A DNA stretch of 64,000 nt from Trileptium ribeirensis. Lineage: Eukaryota; Nematoda; Enoplea; Enoplida; Thoracostomopsidae. A program made the position numbers and the translations under genes. The stretch covers positions 1-64,000 of the forward strand of contig JASANE010010001.1 in NCBI GenBank assembly GCA_030248225.1, given 5' to 3'. Under the pieces are notes generated by a model. That model ran no database searches, was not told the DNA's origin, and saw only the letters and a program-made list of their open reading frames with translations. The first letter of the stretch is position 1, and each line of letters begins with the position of its first letter. Shown piece after piece: positions 48,883-60,950 of this stretch.

Positions 48883-50930
48883 AGTTTCTTTCTATTCTAC
48901 ACTATTTGCATCAATATGTGCGCGTAATAGTTTAACTCGATAACTAAGCCTATTTTTAGTGGAGATTTCTATTTATAGTGGACATTATTAGTGCGTAAAC
49001 GCATCTTAATACTTTGCACTTCGTTCAAGTTGCTCTAATGGTTGTCTGCATATTGTGTTAAGTCATCATAAGGTTATTATACAATATTAGGCTTGAAATT
49101 AGTTTATAGCCAAGATTCGGTTTAGAAGGCCTGTATCTTTATTTTACGGTGGGTTCATAGGTCAAACCTTTTGTTCAAGTTTTTAACTAAAAATTTGACC
49201 AAATTTTGAGTTCAAATTTTGTTCAAACTTTAAAGCATTTCTTTTGCATTTTTATCGAATTTGAACGTTTAATACTGTTTGATTGTTTTAACATATCGAT
49301 TTATCCAATCAGGGATAAGTCATAAACCTGAAAATTTTGAAGCATTGTGATATACATTACTTTTCTGTTAAAAATTAACTCTCTAAATTTGAGTAAATTT
49401 TGAGCTCAGAATTTGAGCAAAAACTTGGACGTGTGAACGCACCTTAAGACTTAAATATATACGTTTCTTATAATCTTATATTGGTTAAATAATTTTGACT
49501 GCTCTGTTGTAGAACATTTTGCAAGCAAGTTTGGTGTCATGGTGGCAAACAATTGTCATATATATAAGGTTTGGTTATGCCCAGTTTTAGATGATCTTGT
49601 TGGGATATTTTTGTTTTAATATATACACTAAAATAGTTGTTCCTATCTATCTTTTAATTAGTGAACATTCTTTTCATCTTTTTCTTCTACATGAACTTGT
49701 TGGGATAGTGACAGTACTTGCACAGGTGCCACCATGGTACGATAAACGCAGCGCAAGTTCCACATTTGCGCTCAACTATTTTTCCACAGTCTGCAATTAA
49801 GGAGAAATATTTACTAACATTTGATATGTTCTTTTACTCTAGTTATATACACAAAAATTAGACATGTACTTTCCTGCAAGAAAGGGTGATTCAGGTAACT
49901 ATATGTCGCTGCCGAGGTACACATACACTTCACCAATGTTGGTGTTGTTCGATGAACCCACAAAAGAGCACAATGCGAGTCCGAACTATACTTCATTAAT
50001 ATATCAAAACTCCTGGACCTTTTGCCTATAATTGTCCGAGAAATTTTTTCAGCCGGTACGTTACCTTTTAGTTGGTACTTAATACTTCTGTGTACCTCTT
50101 CTAAATTTAATAAATTTTGCAAAATTTTTGTTTGACGCTTTCTCAAATTATTGCTAAATTTTTCACTGCTGAGTGTAATGTGAACAGAATTTTAAGTGTC
50201 AATTTTGGCTCTCCGACTGTTCCGCGTTAATTAATATGCTGTATACTTCATTAACATATCTACGCGAAATACCGCGATGTACTGATGCTTCTATACAGCG
50301 TAGAAAATACCTAACCTATCGTAGCGAGATTCAAAAACAGATTTCATTTTTGTACGATGTCTGTAGCAGCCTTAGCCACATCTAACGTCTACGAAGTGTG
50401 TTTAAAGCGTTGCCGGCATCACTGCTAGACTAATCCGGCCAGTTGGTGGCCGCTTTGCGGTCATGCCGAAAACTACTCGCCGGTACAAAGTAGAATAGAA
50501 ATGAATTTCATTTAAGTAATCAAGTCATAAATACCGATCCACTGAGCCGTGGCAAATACATTCACAATACAGTCATTAAATCCTATTAACTACTCACATC
50601 CACATTTATTGAGGATTGATAAACAGTATCGGATTAAATAGAGTTGTAACTTATGTTGAATAACGGTTTAATAAATTATGTGTATTATTCATAATCCTAC
50701 TTAATGCTTTAGATTGTGGGTGATTGAAGCCGTTTGAATTTTATCTTATACAGCATTACTTTGTGGAACAAAATTTCATGTTTATGGAAATATTATAAAC
50801 TCAAATGTCTTAACAGTAACTCGCAAGCGAGCTACCGTGGTTTCATTTATAAGTTATCATTTTGTTTAAACACCTGTAACATGATGTCTTTGATGTATAT
50901 ACCCCCTAAAACCTTTTGAACCATGAAGCC
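48883..50930. other. Intergenic region, no gene recognised
   Basis: AT-rich. A stretch at 49690-49800 reads VTVLAQVPPWYDKRSASSTF in one frame and has an AG before it, but I recognise no family. ORFs up to 110 codons (49814-50146, minus) lack domains. Confidence 0.5.
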
Positions 50931-51890
50931 ATTCAAATCCTAAAACCTAGTATACCCTAAAGCCCATCGAAAACAGTGACAACGCATCAAAAATTTGTGC
51001 CGGTGTCTATATACCCGAACCATAGTATTCAGCCTACCATAAAACCAATATATAACAATCCTTAACCACCTGTACGCAGTGCGCAACCAAACAACTGAAT
51101 ACAGACTATATTATGGAAATCAGGTTCACTAAACTTAAACCCTTGAAAAGGCATGATATTTGCACATTGGGCACTAGATAACAAAGCATGCCGAAAAACA
51201 TCTATATGGGTTATTTTTGATGCCATGTACCAAACATCTGCAGACAGGCTATATTCTAGAAATCGGGTTCATTGACACTGAATCCATTGAAGCAGCTTAA
51301 AATGTGCACACTCGGCTCTAGACAACCAAATTAGTGTATCCAGCATACCAAAAAACCTCTATATAGACTATTTTTGAAGCTATGTACCAAAGTACTGATG
51401 ACAGACTATTTTCTGGAAATTGGATTCACTGACCCTAAACCCACTGAAAAGGCATAAAATACTCCTGCTGAATTCTCGATAAACAAACAATTGTATTCAA
51501 CCTACAGCAAAACTTATACAGACAATTCTTGGTGACCTGTACGCAAATACGTTATCAAACAACTGAAGAGAGACTATAGTGTGGAAATCGAGTTCATTGA
51601 TCCTGAACCCATTGAAAACCCATGAAAAGGTATGAAATATGCACACTGGAAATTCTAGATAATCAAGTCATTGTATTCAACCTTCAGCGGTACCTATGTA
51701 TAGACCATTCTTGGTGCCCTGCACTACACGCAGTACATAACCAAAAATGAAACTCCCCACATTTTGAAAATCGGGTTCGTCGACCGTAAAACCTTGAAAC
51801 CCCATGAAAAGAATAAAATAATCAAGCTAGGCTCAAGATAACAGAATTATCGTATCGAGCGTGCTTGACAACCTAATAGACAATCGTTGT
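50931..51890. repeat. Degenerate tandem repeat, ~140-190-bp units
   Basis: The motif GGAAATCGGGTTCATTGAC (with variants) recurs near 51115, 51257, 51416, 51582 and 51769, each followed by CCATTGAAAAGGCATRAAAT-like sequence, GCACACTGGRCTCTAGATAA and ACCTATATAGACTATTCTTG. Five units can be followed. Spacing is variable, so the array is old. Confidence 0.75.
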
Positions 51891-51989
51891 ACTTTAAAAA
51901 CAAGCAACAACATGCATAAATTTAAATAATTGCTTTTTGGCAAAGAGTCGACTAATTATATTCGGACCATATTCAAACCATATTCCCAG

Positions 51990-52330
51990 GGAGTGATCCT
52001 ATATAAAAGTGGTGCCGAGCGAAGTTGATCTCGATGAGATGATTCTGACCATAATGGTTTTTCGATGGGCAGCCTGTGTCGCGAGATATTGGCTACGAAC
52101 GACTGGTACCCGTGTGCACAAATTTGTCAAAGAACCCTTAAAACATGTTTTCTGCGTCATTTTCACCCTGAATATTGGGTCGGATTTAACAGGAGGGCAC
52201 GTCTTCATTGGTTTTATATCGAATAAACAATTTGTAGAAATCCGTCCATCCCAAAATGAGTTATGAACGACAGAATCAGACAAAAAGGAATTTTCACTAT
52301 TTCCCCCTAGCGCCCTGAGTAAAAATTCCG
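51990..52330 (-). repeat. Dispersed repeat, partner of 28190-28490
   Basis: It runs in the opposite orientation to 28190-28490. The right end CCCCCTAGCGCCCTGAG mirrors GAGGGCGCTAGGG there; both have a CATAACTCAT block and a TCTCGCGACRCAGG block. The 85- and 94-codon ORFs across it show no domain. Confidence 0.55.
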
Positions 52331-53296
52331 CTTGCTCCGTTAAAAATTACTGATAGCGAACATAGGTACGTACACAGAAATTGATATACCTGATTATACA
52401 GCAGCTACATCAGTATATGGTATCCTCCAGTTATGCAAAAAATATGCGTTTTCGTTTCATTCATTCACAGATTAGGATATTCCTACATATTAATTAGCTT
52501 AGTAAGATAAGGAAATATGTGCCAAAATGGGGATTTTTACTATTCGGCAAAAATTACCAAAATTTATTGCTTGGCTAAATTTTTCAACCTATAGCACCTA
52601 GAATATAAATTTTGCCAAAATAATGTACCATTAAATGTTGTGCTTGTAAGAGGCGTCAACATCTTTAAATTTATATAAATATACTAGACAAATGCTTTAT
52701 TTCTAAAATTCAGTCGTATACATTTTCCTTTGCTGATATTCCCAGTCAAGCTGTATAGCGCGCATATGTAGAGTGGCCGGTTTGTTATGCGTTACCTCAG
52801 TAGTCAGGGTGGTTTTATCTGGTTTTCGATTTTCACCGGGCTGTACATGTGGCTATGTTACATAGTGTCAGATTTTAACGGTGTCAGGGGTGCAGTAAGG
52901 CTCTAGGTTAAGTACTAATAAATTCCATAAGGATTTCAGTCGGAATTTTACAATAAAACGGTTTTCTAGCAAATATTATAACAGAGTGCAATCGTTATAA
53001 TTATGTTAATGCTTGGCGACATTTTGTATGGCAGTGCTGAGAGTAGAAGTTGCATGTGGTCTTTGTTTCGCATATTTTTCTTGATAGAGAAACAATTGAA
53101 GTTCGTATTACAAAATTGTTAGATAACAAGGTGCCCACACGGGGCTAAAATTTGACGTATATTTTTTGTCGTAAAAGTAATAGTTTATGTAAAATGTTAT
53201 TGATGTCTTCAATTCTTGGAAATTATGATAAATTTTCGTTCGTAATTGCGATAGAAACTATTAAAATGTCATGCATTTAGTTTTTACTTTGCTGTA
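52331..53296. other. Intergenic region, no feature recognised
   Basis: AT-rich sequence without ORFs above 60 codons and without any repeat I can match elsewhere in the window. Confidence 0.6.
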
Positions 53297-54030
53297 GGTA
53301 TCTGAAAATTATTTTTAGCAGCAGTCGTACATTTGTTCCAAATTCAAAGACTTTTTCTCATTTTTTACAATAAAATCGTCTATAATTAAAGCATTTAAAT
53401 ATTTCGCACAATTGATGCTGCGTGGTATAAAGCCTGTAGCTTTAATTTTGGAACTCAAGTGAAGTTATATAAAAATTCTCAGAATTATTAACCGCTATCT
53501 AGACCAAGCTAGCCTAGATTTTGGGTGTATATAAGCTGTGATTTTGTTTCCATTAGCGAGGCAGTTGCTGCCATCGACTGCAGAATTAGCTGAAGCAGTT
53601 AGTTCGCAGAGTCAGTCGCGATGGAGCAGCTCAGAGTTAGTAGTCACTTTAAATCTAATTGTAGATCTGAAAAATTTTTTAGCAGCAGTCATATATTTGT
53701 TACAAATTCAAAGACTTTTTCCAATTTTTTTACTATAAAATCTCCTATAATTAATGCATTTAAATATTTCGCAGAAATGACGCTGCGTGATATAAAGCCT
53801 CAAGGTTTAATTTTAGAACTCAAGTGAAGTTACATAAAAATTCTGAGAATTAACCGTTATCCAGACCCAGCTAGCCTAGAGTTTTGGGTGTATAGAAGCT
53901 GACATTTTGTTTCGATTAGCGAGGTGGTTGCTGCCATGGACTGCAGAGTTAGCTGCAGGAATTAGTTCGCAGATCAGTCGCGATCGAGCAGCTCAGAGCA
54001 AGTAGTCACTTTAATTTTAATTATATTTTC
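53297..54030. repeat. Tandem duplication, 364-bp period
   Basis: AGCAGCAGTC occurs at 53317 and 53681. The 364-bp units are collinear: CAAATTCAAAGACTTTTTC, ATTTAAATATTTCGCA, AAGCTAGCCTAGA-like, GCTGCCAT-GACTGCAGA, CAGTCGCGATSGAGCAGCTC. A third start follows near 54001 and is cut. ORFs of 66-68 codons are by-products. Confidence 0.9.
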
Positions 54031-54129
54031 TTAGCTTGCCTACCATACGGCATCTTGTTATTTAACACTGTTCTAGCTAGGCAGTGGTTACTTAAAGCTA
54101 AGGTGTAGCGCTGATTCAGAGTTTAACAT

Positions 54130-54310
54130 AATTTGGGGTTTATTGAGAGCAGACGGGCTGCTCCAAAAATTTTCGATTGAGAGCACAGGGGTGCTCCACA
54201 TTTTCTTGATTTATTGAGAGCAGCAGCGTCGTCCTAAAATTTACAATTGAGAGCACAAGGGTGTTCGAAAATTTGTTGTTTGATAGCACAGCGGTGCTCC
54301 GATAAAATTT
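54130..54310. repeat. Short tandem hairpin repeat
   Basis: About five units of TTGAGAGCACAGGGGTGCTC-type sequence are spaced 30-45 bp apart: GAGAGCAGACGGGCTGCTCC, GAGAGCACAGGGGTGCTCCA, GAGAGCAGCAGCGTCGTCC, GAGAGCACAAGGGTGTTCG, GATAGCACAGCGGTGCTCCG. Each unit is a near-perfect small palindrome (GAGCAC...GTGCTC) with partly compensatory changes. Confidence 0.8.
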
Positions 54311-55640
54311 ATTGACTAGGTTGACCTATGCTTAAGTCAAAGCTTAGGCCGGATTGAAGGGTCCACCTTGTAGTTCACATAAAGTTTGCTCGAGCATTAA
54401 TATTAATTTATTATTTAGATCCTTAGATCCACCTTGTCAATTCAAACAATTCATTATTTTATTGCAGTACTATTATTTATCTTAATAATATTAAGTTAGA
54501 TGTTTATTATATTTGTGTAGTAAGTGGAGTCTTAGGTCCTGAGTGCTGCCATTACACCAGGTCATGTTTGGAAAAATTGAAAATTCTTATACCCATAGGA
54601 CTCGCTTCGCTACATTATGGCGTTAATTAGCTAAGCTGGTGGTGAGAAGTCCGGCAACTCTCTTCATTGGAATTGTAGTCTTGATTTCTAGTCTAGCGCC
54701 CAAATGATTCAAACACAAGCAATTCGTACCTAAGCTAACAAATATTTATTACTATTGACATGGTAGCATCTGCAACGATCCGCGATAGCAGTGCTAGTTT
54801 ATGAAACGAATCAACGTCATCAAAACGTTTTTGCTTTTCCTGGAATTTATTAATTCCTTCCTGTGTTTACAATTTCTACATTTATTTGTATTACGTTTGC
54901 GTTTCGTAGTTTTTATTGCGCATTTATTTGATATTTTGCCAGCATACAGCAAAATCGGTAAAGTAAAAGTAATATGTAATATTAATTACTCAAAAGTATA
55001 TGTGACTGATGTACCATTTTTGAATGATGACTTCTCTATACATGGTTCCACCGGTCTTTTAGCTGTGAAATGAGCATGTATATATAATGAAAATCCAAGT
55101 GAAATCCACCCAATCCAACCGCAGTTGTTACAACTAGACAGTATGCTACATAGATGCTGTGTTGAGACCGTTTGGCTTAGCACCATTTCTTTTAAATATT
55201 GGTTAGCCAGATGAGCTCAGAAGATCGGTCTAGAAAATATTTGCGCTCTTGTTTTCGTAGTCATATCTGAAATCTCGGGATAAAATCAGCAGTGCACACA
55301 TGTCACAGGACGGATACAAGCGCAATAAATGAACCAAATATGAGTCAGATATTCCAAAGCGATTGACAGCGAAATATGCGCCAATCTCTGTCCAAGATCG
55401 TATTTTTGGACGATGTTAGGAATATCAATGCTATGGAATGAGCTAATAGGTACGGTAACAAAATTCAAACAGAATTCAATGTCAGAATTCGTACCAAAAT
55501 TCCCGAATCATATTCTAGCTATGGAAATAACCGCGGTACCAACGCGATTTTGACATAAAAATAACTAATTTTGCACTCTTATATACTTGAGATAGGGGTT
55601 ATCAGCTCGATACTAGGCCACATGTTTTGTGAAGTCTTTT
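54311..55640. other. Intergenic region, no gene recognised
   Basis: A 90-codon plus-strand ORF (54801-55073) begins with a hydrophobic stretch but sits in strongly T-rich DNA and has no known domain; I do not call it a gene. Nothing else identified. Confidence 0.5.
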
Positions 55641-56235
55641 ATCAAATCACTTTAGATTTGCCATGATATAGACAGAAACAACCAAATTTGACTTAATTTT
55701 TGCCTAAAATTGTTCAAACCCTTGCTTATAGAAAAGGCGACATATATATACAAATAAATACTTTTAACATTATGTGCCGATGGTTTATCGCAATGTAAGG
55801 CAAAGAAAGTTGGGATATCTGCCCATCCGTTAATGAGCTGTAGTTGGTATAGTAATAAAAATCAGCATTGAAACATTAACCTAAAACCGCATGACCATCT
55901 TTAGCAAACAAATTTACAACCTTTGGTTACCATTCTAGCACATTTTACGTTGTATATTTCTTGGCACGGCATCTGTCTAAAACTGGAAATTGAATAACCC
56001 TTGCTTATCGAAAAGCAGACATATGAACAAATACATTTAATAATATGTGCCGATTGTTAATCGCAATGTATGGTAAAAAATTAAGGATATCTGCTCATCC
56101 GTTCATGAGCTGTAGTCGTAGTAATAAAAATCAACATTAAACATGGTAGGCAAGAAGCAGCATGATATATGTTTTTGCAGAGAAATTTGTAACCATTGGC
56201 TTTTGATTTGGCACGTCTTACGTTGTATGTACTTG
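55641..56235. repeat. Degenerate tandem duplication, ~270-280 bp
   Basis: TTGCTTATMGAAAAG is followed by GACATAT, TATGTGCCGATNGTTWATCG, CTGCYCATCCGTTMATGAGC, and TAATAAAAATCARCATT. Starts lie near 55722 and 56000. The upstream and downstream edges are not sharp. Confidence 0.7.
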
Positions 56236-57010
56236 TAGCAGCATTTGTCACAATCTGGTCATGATTCCTAGGTTAATATTGTTTACGACTTACAAGAACA
56301 TGTGTATGTGTTCACCTTTGAGTTCAGGAACTAGAGGGGTCAAACCTACTTTTTACCGAATTAATGTTTGGTGTTACCTAGGGTAACCCAACATTAGTGA
56401 AACCTGTTCTATATATTTCAAAGCAAAGTTACTGGTATATCTTCTAGAATGGTGACGATAAACCCTTATTGTAGTTTTGGCACCGGCAGGAACAGCCCCG
56501 GGAAGCTTAATTTTACGGCGGACAACCGGATACCAGCCGGACTATACTATGTGCAGCCGGAACACTCGGTTATTCAGCCTCCCGTTGTGTGTCATGACGG
56601 TTTTGTATTATGTAAAGTTTCATTTTATTCGATATATAAATAAATTATAGGGTTTTATCTAAAAATTTGCTATTGCGAAACCTATCTTTCTGTAAATGGA
56701 CGTGCAATTTTTAAGTTTCTTTTACCGTAATCAATACTGGATCCATTCGTACGCAAATATGTTTTAATAATTATGTCACAATTGTGTAGTTCGGTCTGCG
56801 AAGTAGCTTGATATTTCTGTTTGACATCAGTTGATAGGATATCGGCTACTATTTATTTCTCAATGAAGCTTGTTTTCAAGCGAAATTTTTAGCATCAGCT
56901 AATGTTCACCTTTTAATATCACACATGCTCATTTAATTTTTTTACACTAAGCAGCGTTGTATTATTCTACTGTAGATATACCGAAATACTTCAGAACACT
57001 ACATCAAGCT
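56236..57010. other. Intergenic region left of the zinc-finger-tailed retrotransposon
   Basis: A GC-richer patch (about 56480-56600) opens a 64-codon frame without a known domain. Otherwise AT-rich, with no feature that I recognise. Confidence 0.5.
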
Positions 57011-57076
57011 GGAGTCCCGTACCATTCCATTTCCATTTTGGCGTTCAGCCGGATATGGTAAGCCTGACTGTTGGAT

Positions 57077-57650
57077 CTAGTTGCACGAGCGCTGATGACG
57101 CGCCATGTTGGTTGCGGCGTACCACTCTCTACAAATGCCACACTGTTTCTGACGTGGCCTATATATCCTCGGTGGGGATACTCCCGCTAGTTCTGCAACT
57201 CCGCTATCGGCCTCGATCGCCTGGTAGTATCTGCCCCTGCACGTTCTTCGGTGGCGTGCAATATTCCGCCTGCTGCTCTCTTGACAACAAATTTCACACC
57301 TCACCTGATTTACCGTCGCTGCTGCCGCTCCGTCACCCGGCACGATATTTGTCATGGTTCTTGAGGTTTCATTGCTGAGAAAAAGTCATTCCGCATTTCC
57401 CGCATTCGAAAGTCACAGCTGCCGATGTTTCGCGATGGATTCGCTTGACATGAACTGCCAGCCCGGACTTCGACTTGCACACCTTGCCGCACGCGTTCCA
57501 CCTGCACCGCCAGCCCTTCGGTTCCTCGCTGCCGAATGCCACTGGCTCCGATTTATCGCTGTTGCTGTAGGTGATGTTTTTGTTTGGCTCTCCTCCCACT
57601 CTCGTATGTATTTCACTCGGTCTGTAACCACCTTCCTCCACCTCTTCCGA
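57077..57650 (-). pseudogene. C-terminal zinc-finger array of the retrotransposon
   Basis: Four Cys/His clusters lie in minus-strand order. First CRWNACGKVCKSKSGLAVH(V)KRIH, a CX4C...H...H C2H2-type finger. Second CGKCGMTFSQQ followed, past a frameshift, by NLKNHDKYR, a broken C2H2 type. Third CEICCQESSRRNIARHRRTC and fourth CGICREWYAATNMARHQRSC share the exact spacing C-X2-C-X11-H-X3-C. The frame ends at 57077. Such fingers probably help bind element RNA or target DNA. Confidence 0.8.
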
Positions 57651-58299
57651 TCCTTCGTTGATACCTCTACGTCATCGGGGTCAACGTTCGCTTCTCTCAG
57701 TATTTTGCGCCAGTACGCGGTTGTATTTCGATGTTTTGCTCTTGCCAACGGGATGTCCTCCAATCCCTGACTCCATCCCATGACCACCTGCTTAGTCAGC
57801 TTAGAGAGTTTTCCATTCGGGCGACGTGCCCCAGTCGCATGAGTACCCGTTCCTCTATTTTACTCCTTACGGTTCTGACCCCTAGCTCCTTCCGCATTTC
57901 GTACATATACCGTCCATCTCGTTTCATCTGTCGCAGTGGCTCTTCTCGCTTGTTACTCCATACATACCGGTAGGCCTTATGAACCAGTGATTGCATCGCT
58001 TTGATCTCCGACAAATACCAGCTCCTGGCTTGGCAGTCGAATAGCCTCGTACTTTTCATGCAAGCTTGTATTATATTAGCCTGCATCTTCTTGGTTAGAC
58101 GACTGTGATTGAGCCTTTTCTTCACCAGAAACCAGTATCGCCCTCCCCTCTGCAGTCTCCACTGCAGGTCCTGCTTGAAACCGAGCCACACTCCTAACAT
58201 CCGTATGTCCCCGCCATCCGCCGTCCCGAACTCTAAATCTTCCTCCTTGGCGTCATTGTTCTGCTCCCACTTCGCCATAGTACCCTTATCACTCCCGCC

Positions 58300-59100
58300 A
58301 CCATTCTCAATTTCTGCTCTAGTTCCCAAAATAGTGGTGTAATCAGCAAAAAGCGAGCTCGTAATATTCACCGTCGCTGCTTCCGAATGGTGGCTATCCG
58401 GCTTCCGCTTTGGTGGAAAAGAGGATCCCGGAATCCATGTCCACTTGACGCCCGTTTCTTGCCCCGCTTCCTGGCCCTGCACTTTTGGGGCTTCTTCTGC
58501 CTGCCTCATCACCGCCTGGTGGCATATGTTGAAAAGTAAGGGTGAAGTGGGCATCTCTCCCGCAGTCCTCTCGCGGTAAATCACCGCTCGCTGACTTCCA
58601 CTTTGGCCTGTACTTGATACACCGCTGTTTCGTGCAGATCTTGGATCACGTGTAGAATTTTTCCTTTCAGTCCATATCTCCCAAGCAGTTGCAAGAGAGC
58701 TGGCTTGTTCACTCTCGGATAAGCTTTCTGGAGATCGAACAGCTTTGCCTTAGGGTCATCTCCCCCTCTTCGAAACTGTCATGCTGTTTTATAACACATT
58801 GTCTCCTGCATATCTTGTCCTCGTGCATCGTTATTAAGATTTAGGTCGCATACGCTGTGGATGGCCCGATGCGGAATCCACTTTGATTTTCATCCAAGAG
58901 GCCCGTCGTCTCTGCGCAGCCTTTCAGCCGAGTCGCTAGAACACCGCGCGAGGATTCGGCTGACCATTGGTAACACGCATACACCCCGATAGTTGTTCAT
59001 ATTCTACCTGTCGCCCTTTTTGAAAAGAGAGATCACCAGCCCCACCTTGGTACCGTCTGACCATTTGTCTGTTCTGTTGTTGAAAATGAAATTTACCATG
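58300..59100 (-). pseudogene. Reverse transcriptase of the zinc-finger-tailed retrotransposon
   Basis: Minus-strand frames show LVISLFKKGDR (start of the fingers), NYRGVCVLPMVSR, KLFDLQKAYPRVNKPALLQL (palm motif A with its Asp in FDLQKAYP), TSPLLFNICHQAVMRQAEEA, and NITSSLFADYTTILG. The last is the motif C box; FADY replaces FADD, losing the second catalytic Asp. Several frames are needed. The 262-codon ORF 57796-58584 runs from here into the C-terminal region. Confidence 0.88.
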
Positions 59101-59349
59101 TTGATCACCGCTTGTTTGACTGCATCAGTAGCCGATTTGACATATGAGGTGTAGGCCATCCTGTCCCGGAGCTGACTCTCTCATGTTGCCCCATTCCTTG
59201 ACGATTTCCTCTGTCATCGGCACTTTGTTCAGATCCCTTGATACTGTTGTCGCACTTCTTGCCCTCCAGCGGTCGGGGACCTTTGGCACTGTTCCATTAA
59301 TGTCATTATGCGTTTCCTTGTATCGCTCGGCTGTGACGCCTTCGAAGTG

Positions 59350-59720
59350 TTATTTGAACTCCACTGGCGTGAAATGATCAGGGGCCAGTGCTCTGCTCGA
59401 TCTGTCGTCCAAATTAAGAATCTTGTACACCGTTCCAGCATCTCCGCGTTCTTCCGCATCCCGGAATTCCGCTGTTAGGCGCTTCCACCATAGGGTTTCC
59501 CAGCTCTTCGATTTGTTTTTGTAGCGTCTGCTGCTGCCCTCAGGTGCTCGCGGTATCGGGCAAAATCCGCTGTATTTGTTCCGTTTCGAGTCTGTTCCTC
59601 CCGTTTTGCTCTCAGGCATCTCTCAATTTCCTGTCGAAATTGGTGGAATCCGTCGTCCTTGCCGATCAACCTCGAGGAGGTTACTCGCTTATCCTGGATT
59701 CCGCACGTCTCTTTTGTCAC
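59350..59720 (-). pseudogene. Endonuclease-RT linker of the zinc-finger-tailed retrotransposon
   Basis: Overlapping minus frames read IGKDDGFHQFRQEIERCLRA, continue as KREEQTRNGTNTADFARYRE, and then RAGKPYGGSAN/WWKRLTAEFRDAEERGDAG and YKILNLDDRSSRALAPDHFT. A highly charged spacer in this position is normal for such elements. Confidence 0.7.
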
Positions 59721-59899
59721 ATCCGTTATCTACCCGACGAGCTCTTCCCTTTCCATGTCCGTGTACTCATGTCCGTCAGCGGTCTATGCATTGCCGGAAT
59801 TCCTCTTTTTTCCGCGGTCCTTAGAAGCTCCCATTTCACATTCGCGATCCTTGTCGGCGTCCTACCTGGCGCCCTATCCACCACCCGTTGGTTGATGAC

Positions 59900-60470
59900 A
59901 ATCCTTTTCGGCTGTAATCGGAGTACCCGTCCACCTTCTCCGTTTTCAGTGACCGGACCAGAGCGTGCCTCTGACTAGCTTTCGTCAAGAAACCTTCTAA
60001 CTCGAACCATTTCCCCAGTGACGGGTGGTGCCAAGTTCCCTGTCTGTATGGTTCATGGAAACTGTTGACTCATGCGAGATCGTTTTCTCCGCACCATGTT
60101 AGGAAGTCAACACCGGCTTCATTCGTTGATCCTAAGCCATACCGGCCCCTGGCTCTGCCTGTTGCTGTTGGTTGTGCTGTTCCTATCGTCGTGTTGATGT
60201 CCCCGCCCATGACGGCGGTTTCTCTGCTGTAGCTCAGATCTAGCTGTCTTTCCAATTGTATTCGAAAGGATTCTCGTGCCGATTGCACATGATTCCACGA
60301 ATCACCGCCCGTTGATGCTGGGTTTCCCCCAACCATACTACTCCCGTGCCGCGTGCCGTTATCTCCGTCAATAGTCAAATGTCCCAGCCCCTCTTTTCGC
60401 AGCAGGTCAGCACATCCCGGAGCCGTCGCCGATCGTTTTCGTTGACTGAAACCCGCTGCAGATTCCACGT
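59900..60470 (-). pseudogene. AP-endonuclease of the zinc-finger-tailed retrotransposon
   Basis: A minus-strand frame from 60468 carries TAVMGGDINTTIGTAQPTAT (GDxN box with the catalytic Asp and Asn) and GRYGLGSTNEAGVDFLTWCG; after a stop, NSFHEPYRQGTWHHPSLGKW then FELEGFL follows (the TW.HP..GKW.E.DGF box). Upstream parts are frameshifted. It nicks target DNA to prime reverse transcription. Confidence 0.85.
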
Positions 60471-60950
60471 GACGATCGATCAGCTATCCCTATTGGGAAA
60501 ATTGTTGAACCATGTCTCTTTCTTCTTGTCTGCTCGCTGCCTCTTTTTCTCTACTCCTATCCTTTCTGCTCCCTCGTTCAAACTCCGTCTTGCCTCGTCT
60601 TCACCATCCCTCCTCCTCGGTCGACCGTGGGGGGCCGGATTGGGACGAATGTCGGTGAAAAGCCGCATCCAAACCAAATGCGTCACATGACGCCGTTGCA
60701 ATCTTGATCCAACATCTAAATCGCCGCACATTTTTTATGGAGGTAGATGCAGAGGCTGCTGCACCCCACTCCGTTACCTTCGGCCGAAAACGCCGCATGA
60801 CCTTGGTTACCCATGTCCACTACGTTCCGCACCGAGGCCTGGTGTTCCGCTTGCCGCATATAGCCTTGCTGCCTGCCACAACGAAGATGTCGAACACCTG
60901 GGAGTCCCCTAACCAATTGAAAGGGCCTATTAGTCGTCTTACTCAATTTA

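Larger units (their letters stand above)
57010..60950 (-). mobile_element. AP-endonuclease non-LTR retrotransposon with zinc-finger tail, decayed
   Basis: About 3.9 kb, read right to left. Order: N-terminal region (about 60950-60480), AP-endonuclease (60470-59900), linker (59720-59350), reverse transcriptase (59100-58300), thumb/C-terminal region (58300-57640), and a series of Cys/His fingers ending with a stop at 57077. The element is GC-richer than its surroundings, which hints at more recent arrival than the AT-rich fragments. Many frameshifts and stops break it. The plus-strand ORFs over it are antisense shadows. Confidence 0.88.

Noticed and set aside
50931..51890. CRISPR-like array
   Set aside because: Units are diverged, vary in spacing, and have no unique spacers between short identical repeats; the genome is eukaryotic.
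54801..55073. 90-codon ORF with a hydrophobic start, possible small membrane protein
   Set aside because: Hydrophobicity follows from T-rich DNA; no signal-peptide-like cleavage context, family or partner exon.
57354..57770. 138-codon plus-strand ORF (and others across 57-60.7 kb)
   Set aside because: Antisense shadows of the GC-rich minus-strand retrotransposon, which has clear endonuclease, RT and finger motifs.
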